Assembly (NCBI RefSeq): GCF_050897975.1
Contig: NZ_JBPAXY010000007.1
Location: 62,001-126,000 of the forward strand
DNA from: Pseudooceanicola sp050897975
GTDB lineage: Bacteria > Pseudomonadota > Alphaproteobacteria > Rhodobacterales > Rhodobacteraceae
DNA: 64,000 nucleotides
Direction of reading: 5' to 3'
Positions within the stretch are counted from its first letter, which is position 1, and every line of letters begins with the position of its first letter. The position numbers and the translations under genes were made by a program. Shown here one piece after another: positions 51,601 to 60,789 of this stretch. A model generated the notes under the pieces. That model was not told the DNA's origin. It worked only from the letters and a program-made list of their open reading frames with translations, and did not search any database.

Positions 51601-52482
51601 ATGGCAAAGAAAGAGATTCTGGTCGGTTTCGGCGTGGATGTGGACGCGGTGGCGGGCTGGCTCGGCTCCTACGGGGGCGAGGACAGCCCCGACGACATCT
51701 CGCGGGGGATGTTCGCGGGCGAAGTGGGTGTGCCGCGCCTGCTGAAGCTGTTTGAGCGCTACAACCTGACCACCACCTGGTTCATGCCCGGCCATTCGAT
51801 CGAGACCTTCCCCGAGCAGATGAAGGCCGTCGCCGAGGCGGGCCACGAGGTGGGGGTGCATGGCTACAGCCACGAAAACCCCATCGCCATGACCCGCGAG
51901 CAGGAAGAGGCGGTGCTGGACCACTGTATCGAGCTGATCACCAGGCTGACCGGCAAGCCACCCCGGGGCTATGTCGCCCCCTGGTGGGAATTTTCCAACG
52001 TCACCAACGAGCTGCTGCTGGAACGGGGGATCTTCTACGACCACTCACTGATGCATGACGACCACACCCCCTACCGGGTGCGCGTCGGCGACAGCTGGAC
52101 CAAGATCGACTACACCGCCCGCGCACAGGACTGGATGAAACCTCTTGTGCGGGGCGAGGAAACCGACCTGATCGAGATCCCCGCCAGCTGGTATCTGGAT
52201 GACCTGCCGCCGATGATGTTCATCAAGGGCAGCCCCAATTCGCATGGCTTCGTCAATCCGCGCGACATCGAACAGCTGTGGCGCGACCAGTTCGACTGGG
52301 TTTACCGCGAGATGGACTATGCGATCTTCCCGATCACCATTCACCCCGACGTCTCGGGTCGGCCCCAGGTGCTGATGATGCTGGAACGGCTGATCCGCCA
52401 TTTCCAGGGGCACGAGGGCGTGCGTTTCGTCACCATGGAAGAGATGGCCGAGGATTACGACCGTCGCTTCCCCCGCGCCTGA
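51601..52482 (+). CDS. polysaccharide deacetylase (NodB) family protein, PuuE/HpPgdA-like
   Basis: A 293-residue NodB-fold metal-dependent hydrolase. The first metal Asp is in GFGVDVDAVAGW near 9-20, the His pair in GHEVGVHGYSHENP near 81-94, and PRGYVAPWWEFS near 121-132 is motif 3. DHSLMHDDHTPYRV and IEIPASWYLDD place it in the intracellular subgroup that includes allantoinase-like PuuE and H. pylori PgdA. Substrate may be a cyclic amide rather than a glycan. AGGAGG precedes the ATG. Its stop overlaps the next ATG by one base. Confidence 0.85.
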   Translation: MAKKEILVGFGVDVDAVAGWLGSYGGEDSPDDISRGMFAGEVGVPRLLKLFERYNLTTTWFMPGHSIETFPEQMKAVAEAGHEVGVHGYSHENPIAMTREQEEAVLDHCIELITRLTGKPPRGYVAPWWEFSNVTNELLLERGIFYDHSLMHDDHTPYRVRVGDSWTKIDYTARAQDWMKPLVRGEETDLIEIPASWYLDDLPPMMFIKGSPNSHGFVNPRDIEQLWRDQFDWVYREMDYAIFPITIHPDVSGRPQVLMMLERLIRHFQGHEGVRFVTMEEMAEDYDRRFPRA

Positions 52483-52829
52483 TGTGCGCGCTGTGCGGTA
52501 TCCTGGGCGGCGATGACCACTGGTCGGACGCCGTGCCGCGCGCGGGCGTCTATACCCGCCGCGACGGCCCCCAGGCGCGGCGGGCCGAGGCGGCGCGGCG
52601 CGCCAAGGTGCTGAACGCCCTGCTGCGGCCCATGGGGCTGAAGTTCCGCGACTGGCAGGGCGAATACATCCTGGAAACCTTCACCGGCAAATCCGAGGTG
52701 CTGAACGCCATCGCCCATGTCTGGGACGAGGGCGGGCAGCTGTCGGGGCGCGATCTGGATCCGCTGGATCCCCTCTGGCTGGCCCGGATCGAGGCCGCCG
52801 CCCAGGATGCCGAGGGCGCCGCGCGATGA
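52482..52829 (+). CDS. small CxxC protein between deacetylase and CobW GTPase
   Basis: A 115-residue protein, family not recognised. It begins MCALCGILGGDDHW, a CxxC pair that may bind a metal. The rest is helical and charged, with FRDWQGEYILETFTGKSEVL near 65-84. It overlaps the deacetylase stop by one base and the CobW start by four, so the three are translationally coupled. A metal delivery or adaptor role is a guess from this context. Confidence 0.7.
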   Translation: MCALCGILGGDDHWSDAVPRAGVYTRRDGPQARRAEAARRAKVLNALLRPMGLKFRDWQGEYILETFTGKSEVLNAIAHVWDEGGQLSGRDLDPLDPLWLARIEAAAQDAEGAAR

Positions 52830-53815
52830 TCCCCGTCATCGTGCTGACCGGCCAGCTGGGGGCGGGCAAGACCACTCTGTTGCAACGGCTGCTGGCCAGC
52901 CCGGCAATGGCGGGCACCGCCGTTCTGGTCAACGAGTTCGGCGAGATCGGCCTGGATCACGAGTTGCTGACCCCGCTGGAGGGCGAGGTGACGCTGCTGC
53001 GCTCGGGCTGCATCTGCTGCACCGTGCGCGATGACATCGCGGGCGCCATCCGCGACCTGATCGACCGCGCCGCGCGCGGGCAGATCCCGGCGCTGGCGCG
53101 GATCGTGATCGAGACCACGGGCCTGGCCGATCCCTTTCCGGTGCTCTCTACCCTTTCGGCCGATCCGGTGCTGCGCAGCCAGGTCGCGCCCGGTGGCGTG
53201 ATCACCGTGGTCGATGCGATCAACGGCCCCGGGGCGCTTTTCGACGATCACGGCATGGCCCGCCGCCAGGTCGCCGCCGCCGATGTCATCGCCCTGGCGA
53301 AACGCGACCTGTCCGGCCCCGAGACGACGAAACGCACCCTGGACCGGCTGCACCGGCTGAACCCCGTCGCGCAGCTCAGCTTTGCCGATGCGCCGCTGCA
53401 CCGGCTGTTGCCGCAGGGCCCGCGCGACTGGCCCGCGCCCCCGCCCGACAGCGTGGTGCCGATCACCGGTCACCATCATCACGAGCTGGACGGGATCCGC
53501 ACCCTGACGATCGCGCGCCCCGGGGCGATCAACTGGACGGCCTTTGGCCTGTGGCTGACCGCGCTGCTGCAACGCCACGGCGACCGCATCCACCGTGTGA
53601 AAGGCGTGCTGGAGGTCGAGCAGGGCGGCCCGCCGGTGCTGGTCAACGGGGTGGGCTATCTGGTGCATCCGCCGCAGCACCTGGCGGCCTGGCCCGAGGG
53701 GGTGCCCCATACCCGGCTGGTCTTCATCTTCGAAGGGCTGGACCCGGATCTGATCCGCCGGTCCTTCGAGGCCTTCGACCGGCTGGGCCATGCGGTGGCG
53801 CCGCTGCCGGGCTGA
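52826..53815 (+). CDS. CobW/COG0523 family GTP-binding metallochaperone
   Basis: A 329-residue G3E GTPase. Walker A is GQLGAGKT (9-16), the metal motif CICC (62-65, GCICCTVRDD), and the switch/Walker B region IVIETTGLADPFPVL near 93-107. A His-rich GHHHHELDGI lies near 213-222, at the start of the CobW C-terminal domain. Such proteins deliver Zn, Co or Fe to client enzymes. The coupled deacetylase is the obvious candidate client; the 8-oxoguanine-deaminase-like enzyme 1.3 kb away is another. Confidence 0.9.
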   Translation: MIPVIVLTGQLGAGKTTLLQRLLASPAMAGTAVLVNEFGEIGLDHELLTPLEGEVTLLRSGCICCTVRDDIAGAIRDLIDRAARGQIPALARIVIETTGLADPFPVLSTLSADPVLRSQVAPGGVITVVDAINGPGALFDDHGMARRQVAAADVIALAKRDLSGPETTKRTLDRLHRLNPVAQLSFADAPLHRLLPQGPRDWPAPPPDSVVPITGHHHHELDGIRTLTIARPGAINWTAFGLWLTALLQRHGDRIHRVKGVLEVEQGGPPVLVNGVGYLVHPPQHLAAWPEGVPHTRLVFIFEGLDPDLIRRSFEAFDRLGHAVAPLPG

Positions 53816-53954
53816 GTCGCCCGCCGCGCCCCTGCCCGCGCGGGTTGCCTGTCCGTGCCCGGCGACTTGTCTCTGCGTGCGGATCTTCGGCGCCTGTCCC
53901 GCCCGGCGGACCGGCCCAGAGGGCCGCAACCGGCCCCGCACCGCCCGAAAAGCC

Positions 53955-53977
53955 GCGCAAATGACCAATCCTTTCGC
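53955..53977 (+). promoter_or_regulatory. weak copy of the locus motif upstream of the AraC-type gene
   Basis: GCGCAAATGACCAATCCT resembles the site at 62769 (GCGCATGAAATGCCAAGCCT) after a two-base gap. It lies about 120 bp before the regulator ATG. The rest of the 279-bp gap holds a small CTTGC/GCAAG inverted repeat near 54014-54033. Confidence 0.3.
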
Positions 53978-54094
53978 AAATTCCGGCCCTGACCCAGCGT
54001 TCAACGGGGCGATTTCTTGCACGGAGGGGCAAGCGCTGGCGACAACGGAAGACAGGCGGGCATGGCCCGGTCGACACCAGAAGGACACAGGCAG

Positions 54095-55060
54095 ATGCAG
54101 ACAGAGGCGACAGGTTGGCAGAGGTTTTCCACCACCGCCGTGCCGCGCGGCGAGCGGCTGGCCTTCTGGCAGGACAGTTCCAACGCGCTCTTCCCCTCGA
54201 CCCATGTGACCGGCTCGCCGGACGAGGAATTCTTCGGCTCTGTCTCCTGGATGCAGTTCGGCGAGGTGGTGCTGGCCGATTTCGTCTCGACCGCCATGGA
54301 GGTGGCCCGTGCCGAGGAACATATCGCGCGCAATGATGCCTGGTACGAGGTCTGCCTTCAGGTCGAGGGCGATTGCGAGCTGACCCAGGGGGGCCGCACC
54401 GTCACCGTGCGCCCGCGCGAGATGGTGCTGTACGACAGCCAGCAACCCTACCGCATGGTCTTCAAGGGGCCCTATCGGCAAATCGCGCTGAAACTGCCGC
54501 GCCGCCTGTTGCAGGATCGGGTGCCTTGCCTGGATACGCTGATCGTGCGGCAGATCTCGGGCCAGTCCCTGCCGGGGCGCTTCCTGTTCGATTTCATCCT
54601 GACCATGTGCGAGGTGAAGGGCGAAAGCGCGCGCGACAGCCTGATTTCGCGGCTGGAAAGCCATGTGGTGGACCTGCTGGCCACCGCCCTTTCGGAGATC
54701 GCCCAGGATCAGCCCCTGTCGGCCAACCGCCAGGCGCAGCTGGCCCGGGTGAAGGCGCATATCCTGGCCCATCTGGACGAACCGAGCCTCTGCCCGGCCG
54801 AGATTGCCCGCTCGCAGGCGATCTCGCTGCGATCCCTTTACGAGCTTTTCGAGGGCGAAGACCTGCAAGTGTCGAAATGGATCAAGGCGCAGCGGCTGGA
54901 GCGGATCCGCAAGGATCTGGGCGACAGCTTGCTCAGCGCCTGGCCGATCACCACCATCGCCCTGCGCCGGGGGTTCAAGGATTTCTCGCACTTCTCCCGC
55001 GCCTTCCGGGCGCAATACGGGATCTCGCCGCGCGCCTACCGCAAGTCGCGGCTTAGTTAA
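54095..55060 (+). CDS. AraC family transcriptional regulator
   Basis: A 321-residue regulator. The N-terminal 200 residues have the AraC_binding_2 pattern found in FeaR-like proteins (RGERLAFWQDSSNALFPSTH near 18-37, SWMQFGEVVLADF, VRPREMVLYDSQQPYR). The C-terminal HTH_18 domain is at about 220-318, ending RGFKDFSHFSRAFRAQYG. I start at 54095; an ATG at 54062 is also possible. The deaminase gene follows after 25 bp. It probably binds the 29-bp motifs found near this locus. Confidence 0.9.
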   Translation: MQTEATGWQRFSTTAVPRGERLAFWQDSSNALFPSTHVTGSPDEEFFGSVSWMQFGEVVLADFVSTAMEVARAEEHIARNDAWYEVCLQVEGDCELTQGGRTVTVRPREMVLYDSQQPYRMVFKGPYRQIALKLPRRLLQDRVPCLDTLIVRQISGQSLPGRFLFDFILTMCEVKGESARDSLISRLESHVVDLLATALSEIAQDQPLSANRQAQLARVKAHILAHLDEPSLCPAEIARSQAISLRSLYELFEGEDLQVSKWIKAQRLERIRKDLGDSLLSAWPITTIALRRGFKDFSHFSRAFRAQYGISPRAYRKSRLS

Positions 55061-55085
55061 CCTACCGACATCAAGGACAGAAGAG

Positions 55086-56429
55086 ATGCGTCTGTGGATC
55101 AAGACCCCCCTTGCCATCATGGCCGAGGGCGCAGGCGGTGGCCTGGTTATCGAAAACGGCCGGATCGCCGAACTGGTGCCCACCGGGGGCCAGCCCGCCC
55201 GGCCGGTGGACGAGGTGCAGGACGCCTCGCGCCATGTGATCATCCCCGGGCTGGTGAACACCCATCACCATTTCTTCCAGACCCTGACCCGCGCCCACCC
55301 CGAGGCGATCAACAAAGAGCTGTTCCCCTGGTTGCAGACGCTTTACCCGCTTTGGGGCAAGCATCTGAACCGCGACACCTTCCGCATCGCCGTGCGCCTG
55401 GCCCTGGTCGAGCTGCTGATGTCGGGCTGCACCACCGCGTCCGACCACCTGTTCGTCTTTGCCGAGGACATGGCCGATGCGGTGGACATCGAGGCCGAAG
55501 AGGCCCAGGCCCTGGGGATGCGCATCGGGTTGACCCGCGGCGCGCTGGACATGGGGACCAAGTCGGGCGGCATCGCCGATGAGCGGCTGATCCAGGATTA
55601 CGACGACATGCTGGCCGATTGCGAACGCGTCCTGGGCCGCTATCACGACCCCAGCGAGGGCAGCATGTCCACTGTGGCCCTGGCCCCCTGCGCGCCCTTC
55701 AACGTCACCCGCAAGATGATGATCGACACCGCCGAACTGGCCGAGAAACACGATTGCCGTCTGCACACCCACCTGGGCGAAACCCATGACGAGGATGCCT
55801 TCTGCCTGGAAAAATACGGGATGCGCCCGCTGGATTACCTAGAGGATGTGGGTTGGATGTCGTCGCGGGTCTGGATGGCCCATGGCATCCATTTCAACGA
55901 CGACGAGATCGCCCGCATCGGCAAATGCGGCATGGGGGTCTGTCACTGCCCGACCTCCAACATGGTCCTGGCCTCGGGCCAGTGCCGCACCAAGGAGTTG
56001 GAGGCGGCAGGCGCCGTGGTGGGGCTGGGCGTCGACGGTTCGGCCTCGAACGACAATTCCAACCTGATGGAATCGGTGCGCCATGCGCTGATGCTGGGGC
56101 GGCTGACCTATGGCGCCGCCGAGGTCACCCATCTGGACGCGCTTGGCTGGGCCACCGAAGGATCGGCGAAACTGCTGGGGCGGACCGATATCGGGGTGAT
56201 CGCACCGGGCAAACAGGCGGATCTGGCCATGTACACCCTGGACGAGCTGCGCTTTTCCGGTGCCGGTGATCCGCTGGCGGCGCTGGTCCTGTGCGGCGCC
56301 CATCAGGCCGACCGGGTGATGATCGCGGGCCGCTGGCGGGTGGTCGACGGCCAGCCCCTGGGGGTCGATCTGGCCGCCCTGCGCCGCGCCCATGGCGCCG
56401 CCGCCGCCCGCTTTGTCGAGAGCCTTTGA
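55086..56429 (+). CDS. 8-oxoguanine deaminase-like amidohydrolase
   Basis: A 447-residue member of the ATZ/TRZ-type amidohydrolases. Metal His residues are in VNTHHHFFQTLTRAHPEAINK (near 58-78, key H60-H62), LHTHLGETHDEDAF, WMAHGIHF and VGLGVDGSASNDNSN with the catalytic Asp. The whole pattern matches 8-oxoguanine deaminases, which make urate from 8-oxoguanine; close relatives act on other N-heterocycles. It sits with an aminotransferase, an aldehyde dehydrogenase and a transporter, so the true substrate may be a different heterocycle. Confidence 0.88.
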   Translation: MRLWIKTPLAIMAEGAGGGLVIENGRIAELVPTGGQPARPVDEVQDASRHVIIPGLVNTHHHFFQTLTRAHPEAINKELFPWLQTLYPLWGKHLNRDTFRIAVRLALVELLMSGCTTASDHLFVFAEDMADAVDIEAEEAQALGMRIGLTRGALDMGTKSGGIADERLIQDYDDMLADCERVLGRYHDPSEGSMSTVALAPCAPFNVTRKMMIDTAELAEKHDCRLHTHLGETHDEDAFCLEKYGMRPLDYLEDVGWMSSRVWMAHGIHFNDDEIARIGKCGMGVCHCPTSNMVLASGQCRTKELEAAGAVVGLGVDGSASNDNSNLMESVRHALMLGRLTYGAAEVTHLDALGWATEGSAKLLGRTDIGVIAPGKQADLAMYTLDELRFSGAGDPLAALVLCGAHQADRVMIAGRWRVVDGQPLGVDLAALRRAHGAAAARFVESL

Positions 56430-56475
56430 CCCCGGGCGCGGCCCTGGGCGCGGCCCGAAACACGGCGCGGCAAAA

Positions 56476-56504
56476 GGTGCGCATTCGAGACCATGTTTTG
56501 CCGC
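56476..56504 (+). promoter_or_regulatory. 29-bp motif copy 1, upstream of the aminotransferase gene
   Basis: GGTGCGCAT-N6-CCA-N-GTTTTGCCGC. It matches the copy at 62518-62546 (minus strand) at 24 of 29 positions with the same spacing. It lies 101 bp before the ATG and about 22 bp upstream of a possible -35 (TGGCCC, 56527-56532) and -10 (GATACT, 56550-56555). GCGGCAAAA (56467-56475) also forms an inverted repeat with its last nine bases. Confidence 0.65.
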
Positions 56505-56605
56505 AGGGCCGCGCCAGAGGCCGCGATGGCCCCGCCCGGCGCCCCGTCCGATACTAGCCTTGGCGGCCCCATGGGATGGTCGCGACAGATAGGAAAGAAC
56601 GCCCC

Positions 56606-57985
56606 ATGGTCTATCGACAGTTGGAGACCCGTCAGTGGCAAGACCTGGACGAGGCGCATTACCTGCACCCGTTCACCGATCACAAGGCCCTGAAATCCAG
56701 CCATTCGCGCATCGCGGTGCGCGGCGAAGGCGTCTATGTCTGGGACACCGAAGGGGACCGGATCATCGACGGGCTGTCGGGCCTGGGCTGCGTCACCATC
56801 GGCTATGGCCGCAAGGAACTGGTCGAGGCCGCAACGGCGCAGATGACCGACCTCAGCTTCTGCCAGTCCTTCTTCAACACCTCGCACCCGTCGGCCATCC
56901 GCCTGGCGGAAAAGCTGGTCGAGATCACGCCCGAGGGGCTGAACCACGTCTTCTTCCAATGCTCGGGGTCCGAGGCGAACGAAACCGCCGTGCGCGCCAT
57001 CCGCCGCTACTGGAAGCTGAAGGGCCAGCCGGAAAAGCGGATGATCATCGCCCGCGAAAAGGCCTATCACGGCTCCACCCAGGTGGCCGCCTCGCTGTCG
57101 GGCCTGCCCGACATGCACGAGGCCGGGGGCGATCTGCCGCTGGATTTCATCACCCATGTCGGCACCCCCTACGCCTACCGCAACAAGCCCGAGGGCATGT
57201 CGGACGAGGATTTCGGCGAACTGGCCGCCTCCTGGCTTGAGGACAAGATCCTTGAACTGGGGCCTGAGAACGTCGCGGCCTTCTACGCGGAACCTGCACA
57301 ATCCGCCGGCGGCTCAATCTGCCCGCCGATGACCTACTGGCCCGCAATCCAGAAAATCTGCCGCAAGTATGACGTGCTGCTGGCGGTGGACGAGGTGGTC
57401 ATGGGCTTTGGCCGCACCGGCAAGTGGTTTGGCAGCTTTTACTACGACATCCAGCCCGACTTCATGCAGCTGGGAAAGGGTCTGACCTCGGGCTATCTGC
57501 CGCTGTCGGCCTGCCTGATGTCGGATCGCGTGGCCGATGTGCTGATCGAGGACGGCGGCGAATGGGCGCACGGCTATACCTACTCGGGGCATCCGTCCTG
57601 CTGCGCCGTGGCCTTGGCCAATATCGAGGTGCTGCAAAGCGAGGGCATCGTCGAACGCGCCGAGGCCGAGCTGGTGCCCCATTTCGAGGCCAAGCTGGCC
57701 GAGTTCGTGGATCATCCGCTGGTCGGCAATGTCCGCTCTGTCGGGCTGATGGCGGGCATCGAACTGGTCGCAAACAAGGCAACCGGCGAGGCGTTTCCCT
57801 TTGAACAGCATGTCGGCAATCAATGTTCGGTCGAGGCGTTGAAACTGGGTCTGGCCTTCCGCGACAATGGCGACACCATGGCTCTGATGCCGCCCTTGGT
57901 GATGACCATCGCCGAGATGGACGAGATGTTCGCCATCGCCCGCCAGGCCATCGACGCCACGGCCAAGAAGCTGGGGATCATGTGA
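56606..57985 (+). CDS. class III PLP-dependent aminotransferase (omega-amino acid type)
   Basis: A 459-residue class III aminotransferase. The PLP lysine is K291 in QLGKGLTSGYLPLSA, preceded by LLAVDEVVMGFGRTGKWFG. HYLHPFTDHKAL at 22-33 and GYGRKELVEAA are typical of the beta-alanine/polyamine/taurine-pyruvate group. It removes an amino group from a primary amine or omega-amino acid to yield a semialdehyde, which the next gene product can oxidise. Start at 56606 after AGGAAAG. The ALDH ATG follows the stop without a gap. Confidence 0.9.
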   Translation: MVYRQLETRQWQDLDEAHYLHPFTDHKALKSSHSRIAVRGEGVYVWDTEGDRIIDGLSGLGCVTIGYGRKELVEAATAQMTDLSFCQSFFNTSHPSAIRLAEKLVEITPEGLNHVFFQCSGSEANETAVRAIRRYWKLKGQPEKRMIIAREKAYHGSTQVAASLSGLPDMHEAGGDLPLDFITHVGTPYAYRNKPEGMSDEDFGELAASWLEDKILELGPENVAAFYAEPAQSAGGSICPPMTYWPAIQKICRKYDVLLAVDEVVMGFGRTGKWFGSFYYDIQPDFMQLGKGLTSGYLPLSACLMSDRVADVLIEDGGEWAHGYTYSGHPSCCAVALANIEVLQSEGIVERAEAELVPHFEAKLAEFVDHPLVGNVRSVGLMAGIELVANKATGEAFPFEQHVGNQCSVEALKLGLAFRDNGDTMALMPPLVMTIAEMDEMFAIARQAIDATAKKLGIM

Positions 57986-59431
57986 ATGACCCATTGGGGT
58001 AAGTTCTATATCGGCGGCGCCTGGGTGGCGCCCCTGTCCGACACCACCGGCCCGGTGGTGAACCCCGCCACGGGCGAAGAGATCGCCCGGGTGGCCTGGG
58101 GCACGGCGGCCGATGTCGACCGCGCCGTCGCTGCCGCCCGCGCGGCCTTTCCGGCCTGGGCCGCCACTCCGGTGGCCGAGCGCGTGGCCCTGCTGCGCCG
58201 CATCGCCGAGGTATTCAAGGCCCGCAAGGCCGAGCTGGAACAGGCGGTCACCGCCGAGATGGGATCCCCCGCGGATCTGTCGGACTGGATGCAGACCGAC
58301 AGTTCGGTGATCTATTTCAACGAGGCCGCCGATACCGCCGAGGGCTTTGCCTTCGAACAGCCCCATGGCACCACCAGGCTGCGCTACGAACCCATCGGCG
58401 TGGCCGGGCTGATCACGCCCTGGAACTGGCCGCTGAACCAGATCGTGACCAAGCTGGCCCCGGCGCTGGCCGCCGGTTGCACGGTGGTGCTGAAACCCTC
58501 GGAAATCTCGCCCCTGTCGGCGCTGATCCTGGCCGAGGTGCTGGCCGAGGCGGGCGTGCCTGCGGGGGTCTTCAACCTGGTCAATGGCGCGGGCCCCGAG
58601 GTCGGCGCGGCCATCGCGGCGCATCCGGGCATCGACCTTGTGTCCTTCACCGGCTCGACCCGCGCCGGGATCGAGATCGCCCGCACCGCCGCCCCCACGG
58701 TGAAACGCGTGCACCAGGAGCTGGGCGGCAAATCCGCCAATATCGTGCTGCCCGATGCGGATCTGGATCTGGCCCTGGCCGACGGGGTGGCGCGGATCTT
58801 CATCAACTCGGGCCAAAGCTGCATCGCGCCCTCGCGGATGCTGATCCCGCGCGACATGCAGGACGAGATCGAGGCGCGGCTGCTGGCCGAGGTGGCCAAG
58901 GTGCGCATCGGCGATCCCACCGACCGCGCCACCACCATGGGCCCCGTGGCCAATGCCGCGCAATGGGATCGCGTGCAGGGGCTGATCGAGACCGGCATTG
59001 CCGAGGGCGCGCGGCTGCTGACCGGCGGCCCGGGCCTGCCCGAGGGCGTCAACCGGGGCTATTACGTGCGGCCCACGATCTTTGCCGATGTGACCAACGA
59101 CATGGCCATTGCCCGCACCGAGATCTTCGGCCCCGTCCTGTCGGTGCTGACCTATGACAGCCTGGACGAGGCGGTCGAGATCGCCAATGACAGCGACTAT
59201 GGCCTTGCGGGGTATGTCTATGGCCGCGACCTGGACCGGGCCGAGGCCGTGGCGCGGCGCATTCGCGCGGGCCGCATCTTCATCAACAATCCGCCCTTCG
59301 ATTTCTCCGCCCCCTTCGGCGGCTACAGGCAATCGGGCAACGGGCGGGAACTGGGGGTTTTCGGGCTGACCGAATATCTCGAAGTGAAGGCCATGCTGGG
59401 CCATCGCAACCGCGAGGAAAGCCAATCATGA
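57986..59431 (+). CDS. NAD(P)-dependent aldehyde dehydrogenase
   Basis: A 481-residue ALDH. ITPWNWPLNQ near 145-154, FTGSTRAGIE near 221-230, general base E245 in HQELGGKSAN and nucleophile C279 in NSGQSCIAP. The position directly after the aminotransferase suggests that it oxidises the semialdehyde made there. It is similar to the ALDH at 15872-17317, probably a paralogue. The stop overlaps the ATPase start (ATGA). Confidence 0.93.
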   Translation: MTHWGKFYIGGAWVAPLSDTTGPVVNPATGEEIARVAWGTAADVDRAVAAARAAFPAWAATPVAERVALLRRIAEVFKARKAELEQAVTAEMGSPADLSDWMQTDSSVIYFNEAADTAEGFAFEQPHGTTRLRYEPIGVAGLITPWNWPLNQIVTKLAPALAAGCTVVLKPSEISPLSALILAEVLAEAGVPAGVFNLVNGAGPEVGAAIAAHPGIDLVSFTGSTRAGIEIARTAAPTVKRVHQELGGKSANIVLPDADLDLALADGVARIFINSGQSCIAPSRMLIPRDMQDEIEARLLAEVAKVRIGDPTDRATTMGPVANAAQWDRVQGLIETGIAEGARLLTGGPGLPEGVNRGYYVRPTIFADVTNDMAIARTEIFGPVLSVLTYDSLDEAVEIANDSDYGLAGYVYGRDLDRAEAVARRIRAGRIFINNPPFDFSAPFGGYRQSGNGRELGVFGLTEYLEVKAMLGHRNREESQS

Positions 59432-60255
59432 ACGTCAGCGCCCAGAGCCAGGGCCCAAGCCCCGCAGAGGCGGCAGAACTGCCGGTGGATATCCTGGTCG
59501 ATCACGTCGACAAGACCTTCGTCACCCGCAAGGCGCGGATCGAGGCGCTGGCCGATGTCTCTTTGAAGATCCGGCGCGGCGCCTTCGTGGCGCTGATCGG
59601 GCCCTCGGGCTGTGGCAAGTCCACGCTGATGCGCATGGTTGCCGGGCTGGAGGCGCCGACCGAGGGCGCGGTGCGCATTCGCGGCCACCAGCCGCAGCAA
59701 TACCGCCAGCAGGGCAAGCTGGGCATCGCCTTTCAGGATGCGGCGCTGATGCCCTGGCGGTCGGTCTATCGCAACGTGGCGCTGCCTTTGCAGGTGCTGA
59801 AACGCTCGGTCGCCGAACATGACGCCAAGATCCGCGAGATGATCGACCTTGTCGGGCTGAAGGGGTACGAAGATCACCTGCCCGCGCAGCTGTCGGGGGG
59901 GATGCGCCAGCGCGTCGCCATCGCCCGCGCCCTGGTGACCGAGCCCGAGGTGCTGCTGATGGATGAACCCTTCGGCGCGCTGGACCAGATCCTGCGCCGG
60001 TCGATGAACATCGAGCTGCAACGCATCTGGAGCCAGCAGAAGGCCACCACCCTGCTGGTCACCCATGGCATCGACGAGGCGGTCTTTCTGGCCGACCAGA
60101 TCGTCGTCATGCACGCCAAGCCGGGGCGCATCGCGGAAATCGTCGACGTGCCCTTCGAGCGGCCGCGCACCAAGGCGCTGTTCTCGGATCCGGCCTTCCA
60201 CGCCATGTGCGAAGAGTTGATGGAAAAGCTGCACCCGGGCCACAAGGACGACTGA
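59428..60255 (+). CDS. ABC transporter ATP-binding protein (NitT/TauT type)
   Basis: A 275-residue ABC ATPase. Walker A is GPSGCGKSTLM near 53-63, the signature LSGGMRQR near 155-162 and Walker B VLLMDEPFGALDQ near 174-186; THGIDEAVFLADQ holds the H-loop. The type matches nitrate/sulfonate/thiamine-precursor importers. Its permease and binding protein are encoded nearby but in other transcription units. A terminator follows. Confidence 0.92.
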   Translation: MNVSAQSQGPSPAEAAELPVDILVDHVDKTFVTRKARIEALADVSLKIRRGAFVALIGPSGCGKSTLMRMVAGLEAPTEGAVRIRGHQPQQYRQQGKLGIAFQDAALMPWRSVYRNVALPLQVLKRSVAEHDAKIREMIDLVGLKGYEDHLPAQLSGGMRQRVAIARALVTEPEVLLMDEPFGALDQILRRSMNIELQRIWSQQKATTLLVTHGIDEAVFLADQIVVMHAKPGRIAEIVDVPFERPRTKALFSDPAFHAMCEELMEKLHPGHKDD

Positions 60256-60310
60256 GGGGCAGAGCTAGCCAGGTGCGGGCCGCATCCCATAGCCCGGGCC
60301 AGCAAGAGAG

Positions 60311-60340
60311 CCGCCGTAGCCCCCGGGCTGCGGCGGTTTT
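60311..60340 (+). terminator. intrinsic terminator of the aminotransferase-ABC ATPase operon
   Basis: 12-bp stem CCGCCGTAGCCC (60311-60322) with GGGCTGCGGCGG (60325-60336), one G-T pair, followed by TTTT. It lies about 55 bp past the ATPase stop and just before the 3' end of the convergent VOC gene. Confidence 0.75.
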
Positions 60341-60357
60341 GCGTGGTGGGCGGGGCG

Positions 60358-60789
60358 TCAGGTGGCGGGGGCCATCCATTCCAGCTCGACAAAGGCGTCG
60401 CCCGGCGTGCGGAGGTAGCAGCAGCGCCCGCCGGGAAAGGCGATGACCTCGCCCAGCACTTCGGCACCGGCAGCACAACAGGTGGTCAGGATCTCTTCCA
60501 TGTCGTCGACGTGGAAGCAGACATGGCCCGCGCCCGGCCGCCAGGGCAGGGGATCGGCGGGGGGCGTGCCGCCCGGGTGGGTGAAGGCGATCAGCTCCAG
60601 CACCATGTCGATCCCCGGGGCACGCATCTGGGTAAAGGCGCACAGAAGCCCGGGGTGGCCCGCCATGCGGGCGATGTCGGCGCCCATCTCCTCTTCGACG
60701 AAATCGGGGGCAAAGCCGAAGGCAGCGCCGAAGAACCCCATGGCGGCGGGCAGGTCCGAGACGGTCAGCGAGGCGTGATGAAACCTCAT
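60358..60789 (-). CDS. VOC family protein
   Basis: A 143-residue vicinal-oxygen-chelate protein. RFHHASLTVSDLPAAMGFF at the N-terminus, GAGHVCFHVDDMEEIL near 85-100, and a final FVELEWMAP. Metal-ligand positions (His, His, Glu) are kept. Members include glyoxalases, epimerases and extradiol dioxygenases; the reaction cannot be named. Its start overlaps the stop of the permease gene by 4 bp, so it belongs to the transport/catabolic locus. Confidence 0.85.
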   Translation of the reverse strand: MRFHHASLTVSDLPAAMGFFGAAFGFAPDFVEEEMGADIARMAGHPGLLCAFTQMRAPGIDMVLELIAFTHPGGTPPADPLPWRPGAGHVCFHVDDMEEILTTCCAAGAEVLGEVIAFPGGRCCYLRTPGDAFVELEWMAPAT

